Below the pieces are notes generated by a model. The model was not told the DNA's origin. It saw nothing but the letters and a program-made list of their open reading frames with translations, and searched no databases. Positions 17,944 through 27,061 of a DNA stretch of 64,000 bases are shown here, piece after piece (the stretch's first letter is position 1; every line of letters starts with the position of its first letter). The position numbers and the translations under genes are program-made. Source of the stretch: Flavobacterium sp. HSC-61S13 (lineage in GTDB: Bacteria > Bacteroidota > Bacteroidia > Flavobacteriales > Flavobacteriaceae). The stretch is from NCBI RefSeq assembly GCF_024171535.1, contig NZ_JALJZV010000001.1:434001-498000 (forward strand), written 5' to 3'.

Positions 17944-18648
17944 ATGACAGCATCAAATAAAGTAGTATATATCACCGGAGGCACTAAGGGAATTGGTTTT
18001 GGAGTAGCAAAAGCATTGGTTGATTCGGGATATCGCGTTGCGATATCGGGAAGAAATCTAGATGATGCTCAAACTGCTGCACTTAGCATAGGGGGAGAGG
18101 ATCAAATTATTGGTTTGAGATCTGATGTACGAGTGGCTTTGGATGATATGGAAGCCGTTCAAACGATTGTTCAACATTTTGGGCAATTGGATGTGGTTAT
18201 TGCCAATGCCGGATTGGGGAAATTCGCTCCAGTAGACGAGTTAAGTATCGAAGATTGGAATGCGATGATTGACACCAATTTAACCGGTGTTTTTTATACG
18301 TTAAAAGCCGGTTTACCAGAGCTGATAAAAAATAAAGGCTATTTTATGTCGATAGCGAGTTTGGCGGGAATTAATTTCTTTGCAGGCGGTTCTGGTTATA
18401 ATGCGTCTAAATTTGGGGTAGTTGGATTCACGCAGGCTGCGATGTTGGATTTACGTGATAAAGATGTTAAGGTTACGGTGATTTTGCCGGGATCCGTGAC
18501 ATCTCATTTTAACGGACACGTTCCCAATGAGGAAGATTCCTGGAAAATACAACCCGAGGACGTTGGGCAATTGGTGGTTGATTTATTGAAAATGAACCGA
18601 AATGTATTGCCGAGTAAGATAGAAATCAGACCTACTAAAACCAAGTAG
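17944..18648 (+). CDS. Short-chain dehydrogenase/reductase (SDR)
   Basis: The 234-residue classical SDR has the cofactor motif TGGTKGIGFG near residue 11, NAG in IANAGLG, the catalytic Ser in MSIASLAG and YxxxK in YNASKFG. The ATG at 17944 is chosen; an in-frame TTG 18 bases upstream adds only MKKYIN-type residues. The Arg in SGRNL after strand 2 suggests NADP(H) preference. The substrate is unknown. It is followed 47 bp later by the deoxyribosyltransferase-like gene. Confidence 0.93.
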   Translation: MTASNKVVYITGGTKGIGFGVAKALVDSGYRVAISGRNLDDAQTAALSIGGEDQIIGLRSDVRVALDDMEAVQTIVQHFGQLDVVIANAGLGKFAPVDELSIEDWNAMIDTNLTGVFYTLKAGLPELIKNKGYFMSIASLAGINFFAGGSGYNASKFGVVGFTQAAMLDLRDKDVKVTVILPGSVTSHFNGHVPNEEDSWKIQPEDVGQLVVDLLKMNRNVLPSKIEIRPTKTK

Positions 18649-18695
18649 TTCCTTTTAGCACATAATTTGTTGCAAATAATAATTTAGAATTTAGG

Positions 18696-19100
18696 ATGAA
18701 AGCATATATAGCAGTAAATTATAAATACAGAAAAAATTTAAGTAAAGAACTCATCGCTATTGGAATGGCTTTGAATGGAGTTAATGTAGAAACAATGATT
18801 TTTGTCGATCAGTATTCCTTCGATGAAAACAGTGAAAAAGAAATGATGCGACAAGCGATGGCCGAGATTGACCGTTGCAGTTTTTTATTGGCCGAATGCA
18901 CCTATAAGGGTATCGGAATCGGTATAGAAGCGGGTTATGCAAAAGCTAAGAAGAAACCCATTATATACATGCGCCATATACAGGCAGAGCACTCTACTAC
19001 ACTAGCTGGTATCAGTGATTTTCAATTGTTGTACACCAATCCTAAAGATCTATTTGATCAACTCAATGAGTTTTTAAACAAGGCTATTGTTAAAAAATAA
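18696..19100 (+). CDS. Nucleoside 2-deoxyribosyltransferase-like protein
   Basis: The 134-residue protein has the flavodoxin-like fold of the family: MKAYIAVNYKYRKNLSKEL, then EIDRCSFLLAECTYKGIGIGIEAGYAKAKKKPIIYM. The catalytic Glu is most likely in GIGIEAGYA. Known enzymes exchange bases on deoxynucleosides, but many short homologues are effectors or have other specificity, so only the fold is claimed. Confidence 0.8.
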   Translation: MKAYIAVNYKYRKNLSKELIAIGMALNGVNVETMIFVDQYSFDENSEKEMMRQAMAEIDRCSFLLAECTYKGIGIGIEAGYAKAKKKPIIYMRHIQAEHSTTLAGISDFQLLYTNPKDLFDQLNEFLNKAIVKK

Positions 19101-19143
19101 TTTAAATTAAAGTTTTAGTATATAGGTTTTTATATCTAATCAC

Positions 19144-19881
19144 TTAAACTAATTCTTTATTCCATGCTAGTACTTTAATTCCATGTGAGTAATTGATGTG
19201 ATCTGGATAGGTTACTAATTTCAGGTTTCTAACTTGATAGTTTACTTGAAATCGATTGGGGTCGATTTCGACCTGTTCGAGTTCCCAAACCTTGTGGTGA
19301 ATGTCATAACAATATAAATTTTCACCTTGATCGACATAAAGACAATAACGCTCCGTCAGCCAAATTTCTAATGGATTTTTGGTTTTTGTGCGTGGGCTTG
19401 TGCTAAAATTTGCCGAGAAATCATATCCTTTAGTCTTATTAAGTACGGTGTATTTTTGATTGACTCCATCAAATTCCCTATTTATTGTTGCATTTTCGTA
19501 GGGCAGGCCCGACAATTTTTTTGCCAATAGTGTAGACAACCACTTTTGCGAACCGATGTTAATAAAGTATACGCCGCTTTTTCCATTTTTAGTGACATAG
19601 GTGCGTAAATTGATCTCATGAAAATTTGAAATAGGCGTGAAATAGGGTAGAAAAGCTGGTCTGATTTTCTCCATTGTAAAAGGTACTAAAGAAACCCAGG
19701 CTTTTTGATTATACAAATCCAGTTCCAGGTTTTCTGGTAGGAGTTCCTTTACTATTTCGGGATCTATTTCCCAATGCATAAATAGGACTTCGTTCCACTC
19801 CTGATAGTATAGCCAAGGAGTAGTGGGTAAATCCCATGGTCTGTGTTCGGTTTGAGCTAAAATTTCAGTAACAGTACTCAT
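19144..19881 (-). CDS. DUF2071 (YqjF-like) family protein
   Basis: The 245-residue protein shows the YqjF pattern: PWLYYQEWNEVLFMHWEIDPEIVKELLPENLELDLYNQKAWVSLVPFTM, then NLRTYVTKNGKSGVYFINI, and LTERYCLYVDQGENLYCYDIHHKVWEL. The fold is acetoacetate decarboxylase-like in related families, but the enzymatic role is undetermined. It is monocistronic. Confidence 0.9.
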   Translation of the reverse strand: MSTVTEILAQTEHRPWDLPTTPWLYYQEWNEVLFMHWEIDPEIVKELLPENLELDLYNQKAWVSLVPFTMEKIRPAFLPYFTPISNFHEINLRTYVTKNGKSGVYFINIGSQKWLSTLLAKKLSGLPYENATINREFDGVNQKYTVLNKTKGYDFSANFSTSPRTKTKNPLEIWLTERYCLYVDQGENLYCYDIHHKVWELEQVEIDPNRFQVNYQVRNLKLVTYPDHINYSHGIKVLAWNKELV

Positions 19882-20339
19882 ACGGTTTATTTAGTGTTTC
19901 TACTTACTGCAATCAAAGCTACCGACTATAAATGAATTGCACAAAATAAACCAGTGTATACTTCACTATATTAAAATATAATATCAACACTTTTGGTTTA
20001 TCACACCAGTATGGAATCGAGAAAAAGAAATAAAACCGTTTTAGAACATGAAGTCATTAGTGCTGAAAATCAGTATAAAAAGAAGCGATAGGTAAAAACT
20101 ATAGTGTATTGTTATTTCATTGGTTTTTAAATCTATACGACTGTATTTATGAAGTATTACTTTATCATTTTAATATATAAATTTAAAAAAAATATCTTTA
20201 TTCCCTCATAAAGTGATGGTCTGTTTTCAGTCGCTGACATGTTGAAAAATTTGTAATAAAAGCGTAAAAATTTGTAATTTTAAAGCTAGTTAATCGCGCT
20301 AAATTTGTTTAGAATAATTGGCCAAGCAAAAAAATATAT
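19882..20339. other. Divergent intergenic region
   Basis: This 458-bp gap between the DUF2071 gene and the second SDR contains a plus-strand promoter-like TAAATTTG at 20300-20307. A 26-codon frame at 20011-20091 is not supported as a gene. Nothing else is recognised. Confidence 0.5.
20300..20307 (+). promoter_or_regulatory. Putative SDR promoter -7 element
   Basis: TAAATTTG matches TAnnTTTG, 32 bases upstream of the ATG at 20340. TTTG at 20271-20274 is a candidate -33 but is spaced slightly long at 25 bases. Confidence 0.45.
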
Positions 20340-21080
20340 ATGAAAGATTTATCAGGAAAAACAGCCATAGTTACCGGGGCTTCAAAGGGAATAGGTGCTG
20401 AAGTGGCTATAAAATTAGCGGATGAAGGAGCTAAAGTAGTAGTTAATTTTTCAGGAAGTAAGGATGCTGCCGATGGGGTAGTGCAAAAAATCAAAGCAAG
20501 TGGCGGGGAAGCTGTCGCTATTCAGGCAGATGTGAGCAAGACTGCTGATGTAAAACGATTATTTGCTATGGCATTAGATTATTTTGGGCGTATCGATATT
20601 TTAGTTAATAATGCCGGAATTATGATTACTAAAACCATTGAACAAACTACAGATGAGGATTTTGAAAGGCAGTTTAATATCAATGTAAAAGGTGTTTTTA
20701 ATACGATGCGCGAGGCAGCGACACATTTATCCGACAACGGTAGTATCGTAAACTTTTCAACTTCCGTCAATAGAATCATGTTGCCTGGTTATGGCACTTA
20801 TGTTGCGACTAAGGCCGCTGTTGAACAATTAACGCGAGTTTTTTCTAAGGAAATAGGACATCGAGGCATCAATGTTAATACGGTATCACCTGGTCCGACG
20901 AATACCGAACTCTTCACGGCGGGTAAGTCCAATGAAGTCATCGGTCGTTTAGCATCTTTATCTGCCTTTAATAGAATTGGAGAAACTAAAGATATTGCAG
21001 GTGTAGTTGCGTTTTTAGTCAGTGATGATGCCAAATGGATCTCTGCTCAAAACATAGGTGTTAATGGAGGTATGGCTTAA
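20340..21080 (+). CDS. Short-chain dehydrogenase/reductase, FabG-like
   Basis: The 246-residue classical SDR has TGASKGIGAEVA near residue 12, DVSKTADVKRLF, NNAG near residue 91, the catalytic Ser region NFSTSVNR, YVATKAAV (YxxxK) and PGPTNTELF. The C-terminus SDDAKWISAQNIGVNGGMA is typical of 3-oxoacyl-ACP reductase-like SDRs. The genomic context gives no fatty-acid genes, so the substrate is left open. The Ser motif lacks the usual second Ser but keeps the S-Y-K triad. Confidence 0.94.
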   Translation: MKDLSGKTAIVTGASKGIGAEVAIKLADEGAKVVVNFSGSKDAADGVVQKIKASGGEAVAIQADVSKTADVKRLFAMALDYFGRIDILVNNAGIMITKTIEQTTDEDFERQFNINVKGVFNTMREAATHLSDNGSIVNFSTSVNRIMLPGYGTYVATKAAVEQLTRVFSKEIGHRGINVNTVSPGPTNTELFTAGKSNEVIGRLASLSAFNRIGETKDIAGVVAFLVSDDAKWISAQNIGVNGGMA

Positions 21081-21095
21081 GTCCTGCTTTGTAAA

Positions 21096-21142
21096 ACAAT
21101 AAAGAAGCTCAAAATCACCAAGGTTCTGAGCTTCTTTATTGT
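21096..21142. terminator. Terminator, convergent genes
   Basis: A 16-bp perfect stem (ACAATAAAGAAGCTCA with its complement) with a 15-base loop lies between the SDR and the minus-strand esterase. The TTCTTTATT arm gives a U-rich tail in both directions. Confidence 0.7.
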
Positions 21143-21153
21143 GTTTAATAGGC

Positions 21154-22038
21154 CTATTTTTTTGGATATAAGACTCTAAAGGCATTAAAAACTGCTGGAT
21201 GAGTTACGGTTGCGTGATCTTCTTCGGGAAGGAAATCAAAAAAGACCTCGATGTTTTTAGATGGGGATGATTTTATCTTAGTTGCTAGTAATTGAGCATC
21301 TTCTTCCATGATATGATTTTTGGATCCGTCTATGGACCCTTCTTTTCCTACACCGATATATACAGCTGTTGGATGGTTGTAATCTGCTTGTAGTACTTCA
21401 GGAGAAGTAGTAAGTAGGTAACCGTCATTCCACCATAAACTAGGACTAATGATGATGTATTTATCAAATAATCTTGGTTTAGTAAAGAGTATTTCCGTTG
21501 CTAATAAGCCACCTAAAGATTGACCAATGATTGTTTTGGAAGTGTTGGTACTATAGTTTTTCTCCACGTAGGGTTGTAATTCCGTTTCCACAAAATCAAT
21601 AAACTTTTCAGAACCGCCAAAGTCAGGTATCATTTTCTTTTGAGATTCGATCTGGGTGGTTGCTGTAAAATCTCTTTTTCGTTTGGTATTGGCGATCCCA
21701 ACTACTATGGATTGTGGTATACGGTCGATCCACGGAAAAGTATTGTATTGTACCAAGCCTACAATATGAATAAAATCTTCATCTGCTCCGCCATCTAATA
21801 GGTAGATAACTGGATATGTTTTTTGAATATCGTAGTTCTCGGGAAGGTAAATATTTAAAGTTCTATCTTCCTGTAAACTTTCTGAATAAAGCGTTACTAC
21901 TTTTCCCAATTTAAAATCCTTATCAGGGTTTTTGGCCGTAATAGAATTTGTTTTTTCTGAGTGTAGTTGTTTTTTGATCTGACAGCTGATCAATGTTAAT
22001 AGAATAAGCGGTACTAATACTAGTTTAAACTTTGTCAT
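21154..22038 (-). CDS. Esterase-D-like alpha/beta hydrolase, lipoprotein
   Basis: The 294-residue protein has a lipoprotein leader (LVLVPLILLTLISC, lipidated Cys near residue 19). The PF00756-type esterase fold follows: RTLNIYLPENYDIQKTYPVIYLLDGG, then TIIGQSLGGLLATEIL with the nucleophile Ser, and a late EEDHATVTHPA with the His. Related enzymes hydrolyse siderophore esters, S-formylglutathione or acyl esters. No siderophore genes are adjacent, so the substrate is open. Confidence 0.88.
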   Translation of the reverse strand: MTKFKLVLVPLILLTLISCQIKKQLHSEKTNSITAKNPDKDFKLGKVVTLYSESLQEDRTLNIYLPENYDIQKTYPVIYLLDGGADEDFIHIVGLVQYNTFPWIDRIPQSIVVGIANTKRKRDFTATTQIESQKKMIPDFGGSEKFIDFVETELQPYVEKNYSTNTSKTIIGQSLGGLLATEILFTKPRLFDKYIIISPSLWWNDGYLLTTSPEVLQADYNHPTAVYIGVGKEGSIDGSKNHIMEEDAQLLATKIKSSPSKNIEVFFDFLPEEDHATVTHPAVFNAFRVLYPKK

Positions 22039-22107
22039 GGGGGGGATTTTGTAAAAACATCAAATTAAAGAAAATTATTTTTAATCTGAAATGCTTTTAA
22101 ATTTAAA

Positions 22108-22132
22108 AACTCCTCTTTTTTAGGGAGGAGTT
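22108..22132 (-). terminator. Terminator of the DUF4870 gene
   Basis: Stem AACTCCTC / GAGGAGTT with a 9-base loop and an A-rich left side (U-run on the minus-strand transcript), 29 bp downstream of the DUF4870 stop codon. Confidence 0.65.
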
Positions 22133-22160
22133 GAAAAAGATATGTCTTCTTTAATTATAT

Positions 22161-22484
22161 TTAATCGATAAAACTAAAACTGTTTTCAAATGTTTTTCCA
22201 ATTACTGGTAAAGGTTTCTTTTGCGCATTAGCTGCGTTAATAATACCGATGATGAATAATACTAAAAAGAATATTCCCAAGAAAGAAAGGAAAGAAAGCA
22301 TCGGAACTATGAAAGTTATAATAGAAATGGCAAGCTGAAAAACAAAACCACAAATGATTAAGCCTAAAGATTGTTTTAAATGGTATTTAAGCAAGTCATC
22401 TGCCTTATCTTTTCCTCCAAAATAAGCTACTAGCCACCCAATAAGTGTGATATACGAAATAATTGAAAAGGTTTTATTATCCAT
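22161..22484 (-). CDS. DUF4870 membrane protein
   Basis: A start at the ATG at 22484 gives 107 residues beginning MDNKTFSIISYITLIGWLVAYF, which matches the family's usual N-terminus; an extra 19 hydrophobic codons upstream are not family-like. Three hydrophobic helices surround DKADDLLKYHLKQSLGL, the conserved cytosolic loop of DUF4870. The function is unknown. Confidence 0.85.
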   Translation of the reverse strand: MDNKTFSIISYITLIGWLVAYFGGKDKADDLLKYHLKQSLGLIICGFVFQLAISIITFIVPMLSFLSFLGIFFLVLFIIGIINAANAQKKPLPVIGKTFENSFSFID

Positions 22485-22642
22485 GTTTTTAACATTTAAA
22501 ATTAATAAATGTAAAAATAATAAATTTTTTAACAAATTCAAGATTTCTACAAAAGTTTAATCATTTGGTTATATGGTTTCTTTCTGCCACAACGGTCGAA
22601 ATTTGAAGCTTGTTGGTGTTTTTTCTGTTATCCATTAAAGAA

Positions 22643-22668
22643 AAAGGGTCAACAGCTGTCGACCCTTT
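22643..22668 (-). terminator. Terminator of the PLP-enzyme gene
   Basis: AAAGGGTC-A-ACAGCTGT-C-GACCCTTT forms a hairpin with an A-run on the left, 24 bp downstream of the minus-strand stop at 22692. Confidence 0.75.
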
Positions 22669-22691
22669 CGGTTGTATTGTGTAAAAAACAG

Positions 22692-23894
22692 TTAAAGTAT
22701 CTTTAATTCCTTCATACAGGCTTTTATCGATTGGTAGGTTCTTTCAATATCGTTGTCCAATCCAATAGATATGCGGATCAAACCGTCTGTAAGACCCATT
22801 TCTTTTTGTTCTTCTAAAGGAATTTCAGACGAAGTAGATGTTCCCGGTGCACTAAATAGGGTTTTGTAAAAACCTAGGCTCACTGCGAGATATCCTAAGT
22901 TGTTGTTTTGCATTAACTCCATTAATGCGTTCGCTTTATCAAGGGTTCCCACATCAATAGTCAACATGCCTCCAAAACCGTAGTCTGTATTAATCATGGT
23001 ACTATAACGCTTATGACTAGGATGACTAGCTAATCCTGGGTAGACCGTTTTGATACCGTCTAACTCGAGTTTCTTTGCTAAATACAGCGCATTGTGGCTG
23101 TGTTGCTTTATTCTAATATGTAGTGTTCTAAGGTTTTTTAAAATACTTGAAGCTCGTAAACTGTCCATGGTAGGTCCTAATAACATACAAGCCCCGTCAT
23201 TCACACTTTTTAAAGCATTGATGAAATCAGTTGATGCACAAATCACACCACCCACAGTATCACTGCTTCCGTTGATATACTTGGTTAAACTGTGAATGAC
23301 GATATCTGCACCTAATTGAATTGGAGCAACAGATAAGGGAGAAAAAGTATTGTCGACTATTAGGGTGATTTGATGTTTTTTAGCCAATTTTGCTAAAGCT
23401 TCAATGTCTGCAACTTCTAACAAGGGATTGCTAACCGTTTCACAATAAATCACTTTGGTTTCCGGTAGTATCGCAGCTTCTACGCTTTCGATCTTGGTGA
23501 TGTCAACGAAAGTAGTCTTAATGGCAAAACCAGGAAGAAAATTCTTCATAAAAGCATAGGTTCCACCATAGATAGTTCTACTAGAAACGATGTGATCGTT
23601 GCTCTTACAAAGTTGCAATAAGGTTGAAGTAATGGCTCCCATACCTGACGCGGTGACATTCGCTGCTTCAGAGCCTTCCATGGCTGCTAGTGCTTCAGCT
23701 AGATAGAGGTTGCTTGGCGATGAATGACGCGAGTACAAATAACAGCCGTCTGTATTACCTTCAAAGGTATCAAACATGGTTTTGGCAGACAAAAAAGTAT
23801 AAGTAGAAGAGTCTGAAATAGAAGGGTTTACTCCTCCGAATTCTCCAAAGTATTGTAAATCCTGGATATTATCGGCGGCATCGAAATTTTTCAT
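22692..23894 (-). CDS. Cys/Met-metabolism PLP-dependent enzyme (gamma-synthase/lyase family)
   Basis: The 400-residue fold-type I PLP enzyme has the Tyr-containing YLYSRHSSPSNLYLAEALAAMEGSEAA, VDNTFSPLSVAP (PLP-ring Asp), and the Schiff-base Lys in VIHSLTKYINGSSDTVGGVI. The family contains cystathionine gamma-synthase, O-acyl-homoserine sulfhydrylase and methionine gamma-lyase. The C-terminal SLGFYKTLFSAPGTSTSSEIP is closest in style to methionine gamma-lyase or sulfhydrylase, but this is not decisive. It is monocistronic with a clear terminator. Confidence 0.9.
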   Translation of the reverse strand: MKNFDAADNIQDLQYFGEFGGVNPSISDSSTYTFLSAKTMFDTFEGNTDGCYLYSRHSSPSNLYLAEALAAMEGSEAANVTASGMGAITSTLLQLCKSNDHIVSSRTIYGGTYAFMKNFLPGFAIKTTFVDITKIESVEAAILPETKVIYCETVSNPLLEVADIEALAKLAKKHQITLIVDNTFSPLSVAPIQLGADIVIHSLTKYINGSSDTVGGVICASTDFINALKSVNDGACMLLGPTMDSLRASSILKNLRTLHIRIKQHSHNALYLAKKLELDGIKTVYPGLASHPSHKRYSTMINTDYGFGGMLTIDVGTLDKANALMELMQNNNLGYLAVSLGFYKTLFSAPGTSTSSEIPLEEQKEMGLTDGLIRISIGLDNDIERTYQSIKACMKELKIL

Positions 23895-24252
23895 CAGTTT
23901 GTTTTTTTACATTGAATATCAAAATACGTGAATTAATGTCGTATTAGCAATATGTTATGGTAAAATAGATCAAAATGGTTTTTTTAATGTAAAATTTTCT
24001 TTTTTATGGTTTTTTATCCTGGTAGATGTTTTTAGTTTGGTAAATAAAAGAGGTTAAAAACCGTTTTAGATCATTTATTGATTCCTTGGTATCCATTAAC
24101 CTAAGACACGCTCAATCAAAATTTATGCCCTCTAAAAAATGCTCGTATTGATCTACGCTATATTAAAAAATCTTTTCGCAAATTACTTCTCTAGTTAGTA
24201 TAAAATCGTAAATTTGTCTTTTATAAAATATACACAACATAAACAAAATATT
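23895..24252. other. Divergent intergenic region
   Basis: This 358-bp AT-rich spacer between the PLP enzyme and lipoamide dehydrogenase genes holds the lpd promoter candidate at 24209-24216. No riboswitch or other structure was recognised. Confidence 0.5.
24209..24216 (+). promoter_or_regulatory. Putative lpd promoter -7 element
   Basis: TAAATTTG, a perfect TAnnTTTG match, lies 36 bases upstream of the ATG at 24253. It overlaps an upstream in-frame ATG at 24214, which argues against that longer start. Confidence 0.5.
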
Positions 24253-25656
24253 ATGAGTTCATTTGACGTAGTTATAATTGGTTCAGGACCTGGTGGATAT
24301 ATTTCTGCTATCCGTTGTGCACAATTAGGATTTAACACTGCTATTATTGAAAAGTATTCAGCATTAGGAGGTACTTGTTTGAATGTGGGATGTATTCCTT
24401 CAAAAGCTTTATTATCGTCTTCACACCATGTGGAAGAAATGGCTCACTTTGCAGCTCATGGAATTGAAATCCCTGGAGATGTTAAGATTAATATTGAGAA
24501 AATGATTGCTCGCAAACAGGATGTTGTAACACAAATGGTTGGTGGAGTCAAGTATTTAATGGATAAAAATAAAATTACTGTATTTGAAGGAGTGGGTTCT
24601 TTTGAAAGTGCTACAGTAATCAACATAACCAAAGCGGATGGAACTGTAGAAAAGATCGAGGCGAAGAACACGGTTATTGCAACTGGTTCAAAACCTTCAT
24701 CACTTCCATTTATAACTATTGACAAAGAACGCGTAATTACGTCTACTGAGGCATTAAACTTAAAAGAAGTACCAAAACACTTAATCGTTATTGGTGGTGG
24801 CGTTATCGGATTAGAATTGGGTCAAGTATATTTGAGATTAGGAGCTCAGGTTTCTGTTGTAGAATATGCAGACCGCGTAATTCCGGGAATGGATGGTTCT
24901 TTATCTAAAGAATTAACCAAAGTATTGAAAAAACAGGGCATGAAATTTTATACCTCTCACAAAGTTCAGGCAGTAAAACGCAGTGGAGATGTGGTTACGG
25001 TTGAAGCCGAAAATAAAAAAGGGGAAATTATTACATTAGAAGGAGATTACGCTTTGGTTTCAGTTGGTCGTCGCCCTTATACAGACGGTCTTCAAGCAGA
25101 GAAAGCAGGTGTAAAGCTAACCGATAGAGGACAAGTTGAAGTCAACGATCATTTGCAAACGACTACTCCAAATATCTATGCTATCGGTGATGTGGTTCGT
25201 GGAGCGATGCTAGCACACAAAGCGGAAGAAGAAGGAGTGATGGTTGCTGAATTAATTGCTGGACAAAAGCCGCATATCAACTACAATTTAATACCTGGTG
25301 TTGTATATACTTGGCCAGAAGTTTCAGGAGTAGGAAAGACGGAAGAGCAATTGAAAGAAGCGGGAGTAGCTTATAAATTAGGTAGCTTTCCATTCAAGGC
25401 TTTAGGTCGCGCAAGAGCAAGCGGTGATGTTGATGGTTTGGTAAAAGTACTTGCAGATGCTACTACGGATGAAGTTTTAGGAATTCACATGATCGGTGCT
25501 CGTGCTGCAGATTTAATTGCAGAAGCAGTAACTGCTATGGAATTTAGAGCGTCAGCTGAAGATATTTCAAGAATGTCACATGCTCATCCAACATTCGCTG
25601 AAGCGATTAAAGAAGCTGCTTTAGCTGCAACTGATAATAGAGCATTGAATATATAA
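24253..25656 (+). CDS. lpdA: Dihydrolipoyl dehydrogenase (E3)
   Basis: The 467-residue flavoprotein has an FAD motif IIGSGPGGYISAIR at the N-terminus, the redox disulfide GGTCLNVGCIPSKALL, the NAD motif IGGGVIGLELGQVYLRLG, the second FAD site IYAIGDVVRG, and the dimer-interface active base HAHPTFAEAIKEAA. It reoxidises dihydrolipoamide in 2-oxo-acid dehydrogenase and glycine-cleavage complexes. Starting at 24253 gives MSSFDVVIIGSG; the upstream ATG at 24214 overlaps the promoter. It is not adjacent to E1/E2 genes, as is common in Bacteroidota. Confidence 0.97.
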   Translation: MSSFDVVIIGSGPGGYISAIRCAQLGFNTAIIEKYSALGGTCLNVGCIPSKALLSSSHHVEEMAHFAAHGIEIPGDVKINIEKMIARKQDVVTQMVGGVKYLMDKNKITVFEGVGSFESATVINITKADGTVEKIEAKNTVIATGSKPSSLPFITIDKERVITSTEALNLKEVPKHLIVIGGGVIGLELGQVYLRLGAQVSVVEYADRVIPGMDGSLSKELTKVLKKQGMKFYTSHKVQAVKRSGDVVTVEAENKKGEIITLEGDYALVSVGRRPYTDGLQAEKAGVKLTDRGQVEVNDHLQTTTPNIYAIGDVVRGAMLAHKAEEEGVMVAELIAGQKPHINYNLIPGVVYTWPEVSGVGKTEEQLKEAGVAYKLGSFPFKALGRARASGDVDGLVKVLADATTDEVLGIHMIGARAADLIAEAVTAMEFRASAEDISRMSHAHPTFAEAIKEAALAATDNRALNI

Positions 25657-25680
25657 TTGGATATTATAATTTACTTCAGA

Positions 25681-25712
25681 AAATCCCGATACTTTTATCG
25701 GGATTTTTTTTT
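25681..25712 (+). terminator. lpdA terminator
   Basis: AAATCCCGATA and TATCGGGATTT pair around a short loop, followed by a long T-run, 25 bp after the lpdA stop. Confidence 0.92.
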
Positions 25713-25913
25713 CTTATAATTAGAATACGGATTTTAGTTTAAATAAATACATCATTTATAGCTCGGATAATAATTGAATTGAGAAATGCTTTTGAATAAA
25801 TCGAAACGAATTATGGATTTTTAGTTTTTTATCATAGAAAAATTTTGACAGTGAATAGAAATGCGCTTAATTTGTCGATTGGTATTTGATATTCAGATAG
25901 AAAATAATATTTT

Positions 25914-26498
25914 ATGAAAAAAACAATAATATCGAGTTTAATTTGCAGTGTTTTTTTGCTAGTTGCTTGTTCTAAAAATGATGACGACAACAGTGACGAT
26001 AAGGATGTAGTTTTTGCTGCTCCATATATTCCATTAGAGAGCTTTCAAGATCTAGAGCCGGGCAATGGATGGTTTAATTATCAAGGAGCAAAAATAGGTG
26101 ATAGGAGTTATGGTGCGATTTCTAATAGCAATTGTTTAGCACAAAACACCATTTATTTTGTAGGTAACGATTTGATGCGTAGAGATTCCATTGTTTATAA
26201 TAGTTTCCATAGTGTTGAAGCTAGTAATAAGAATTGTTCTTTAGATTTTAGAAGAACGATGAGGAAAGTAAAAATGGCATCAAAGGGATATATGTTTGTC
26301 GATATTTATGATTATACACTAAAGCCGGTTGATACGATTAAAGCTACAAATGAAATTGTTTATGATACAATCAAAAAAACTTATTTTAAAGGTAATTTAG
26401 AGATCGGTTTTCAAAAAGACATGTTGAGAATTGAAGATAAATTTACGCGATATAGCGGTAAGGAAAAGGTTTATCTTTATTTTAAAAATGCGAAATAG
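25914..26498 (+). CDS. Predicted lipoprotein, unknown function
   Basis: The 194-residue protein has a lipoprotein leader (IISSLICSVFLLVAC, Cys near residue 20) followed by an acidic Asp/Asn-rich stretch SKNDDDNSDDKD. Such a stretch is typical of Bacteroidota lipoproteins, though the surface-export signal (Cys-K-(D/E)2) is not exact. The mature part is beta-rich and has two further Cys residues (NSNCLAQN, NKNCSLDF) that could form a disulfide. It has its own terminator and no recognisable family. Confidence 0.75.
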   Translation: MKKTIISSLICSVFLLVACSKNDDDNSDDKDVVFAAPYIPLESFQDLEPGNGWFNYQGAKIGDRSYGAISNSNCLAQNTIYFVGNDLMRRDSIVYNSFHSVEASNKNCSLDFRRTMRKVKMASKGYMFVDIYDYTLKPVDTIKATNEIVYDTIKKTYFKGNLEIGFQKDMLRIEDKFTRYSGKEKVYLYFKNAK

Positions 26499-26524
26499 TG
26501 GTTTTTAACAGAAGACAACATTTG

Positions 26525-26557
26525 AACTATTAATGGTATACCGTTAATAGTTTTTTT
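26525..26557 (+). terminator. Terminator after the lipoprotein gene
   Basis: AACTATTAATGGTATACCGTTAATAGTT is a near-perfect hairpin followed by seven T residues, 27 bp after the stop at 26498. Confidence 0.88.
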
Positions 26558-26656
26558 GCTTTTTAAATCAAATTATAGACTGACAATTTAGTGAATACGA
26601 AAGTTGTGGCATACAAATTGGGTTGTTTAAAGAACCTTAAATTCAAAGAATAAATT

Positions 26657-27061
26657 ATGAAGATAATATACGACAATCAAAACAATCAAATTGAAATCCA
26701 AGATGATATGAAGTCTTTATTGAGAGCTCAACGTATTGTTGTTACAGTAGTGTTAGTTGCATCTTTTACTAAATTATACTTTATCAACTGGCAATCCATT
26801 AATACCTATGATTATCTATTTGTAGTCATATTTGGTGTTTTTGTGTACTTCTTTATCAAGAACTTTTTCTTTAAAACCAGTCAATCGATTATCAATCTTT
26901 CTGACATTAAATATTTAAAAAAGGCAAAAGGCGTTCGATCAAAAGCTTATTTACGATTAAAAAACGGTAAGATTCGGGAGTTTTCAAACATCACCACTCG
27001 TGACGAAAAAATAGATATTCCTGAGAAATTTCGAAAAGCTGGTGTGGCAATTAAAATCTGA
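26657..27061 (+). CDS. Small two-helix membrane protein, unknown
   Basis: The 134-residue protein has two hydrophobic segments (IVVTVVLVASFTKLYFI and YLFVVIFGVFVYFFI, about residues 25-75) and a basic C-terminal domain (KYLKKAKGVRSKAYLRLKNGKIREFSN) resembling PH-like cytosolic tails of small Bacteroidota membrane proteins. Its stop overlaps the start of the Tag gene (TGATG), so the two are translationally coupled. No function is assigned. Confidence 0.75.
   Translation: MKIIYDNQNNQIEIQDDMKSLLRAQRIVVTVVLVASFTKLYFINWQSINTYDYLFVVIFGVFVYFFIKNFFFKTSQSIINLSDIKYLKKAKGVRSKAYLRLKNGKIREFSNITTRDEKIDIPEKFRKAGVAIKI

Noticed and set aside
20011..20091. 26-codon charged frame (MESRKRNKTVLEHEV...)
   Set aside because: No promoter close by, no terminator, no recognisable family; length is within chance.
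26600..26630. Sigma-54-like promoter (GTGGCAT...TTGGGTT) upstream of 26657
   Set aside because: The GG/GC spacing and the TTGC element do not fit, and sigma-54 promoters are uncommon in Flavobacteriia.
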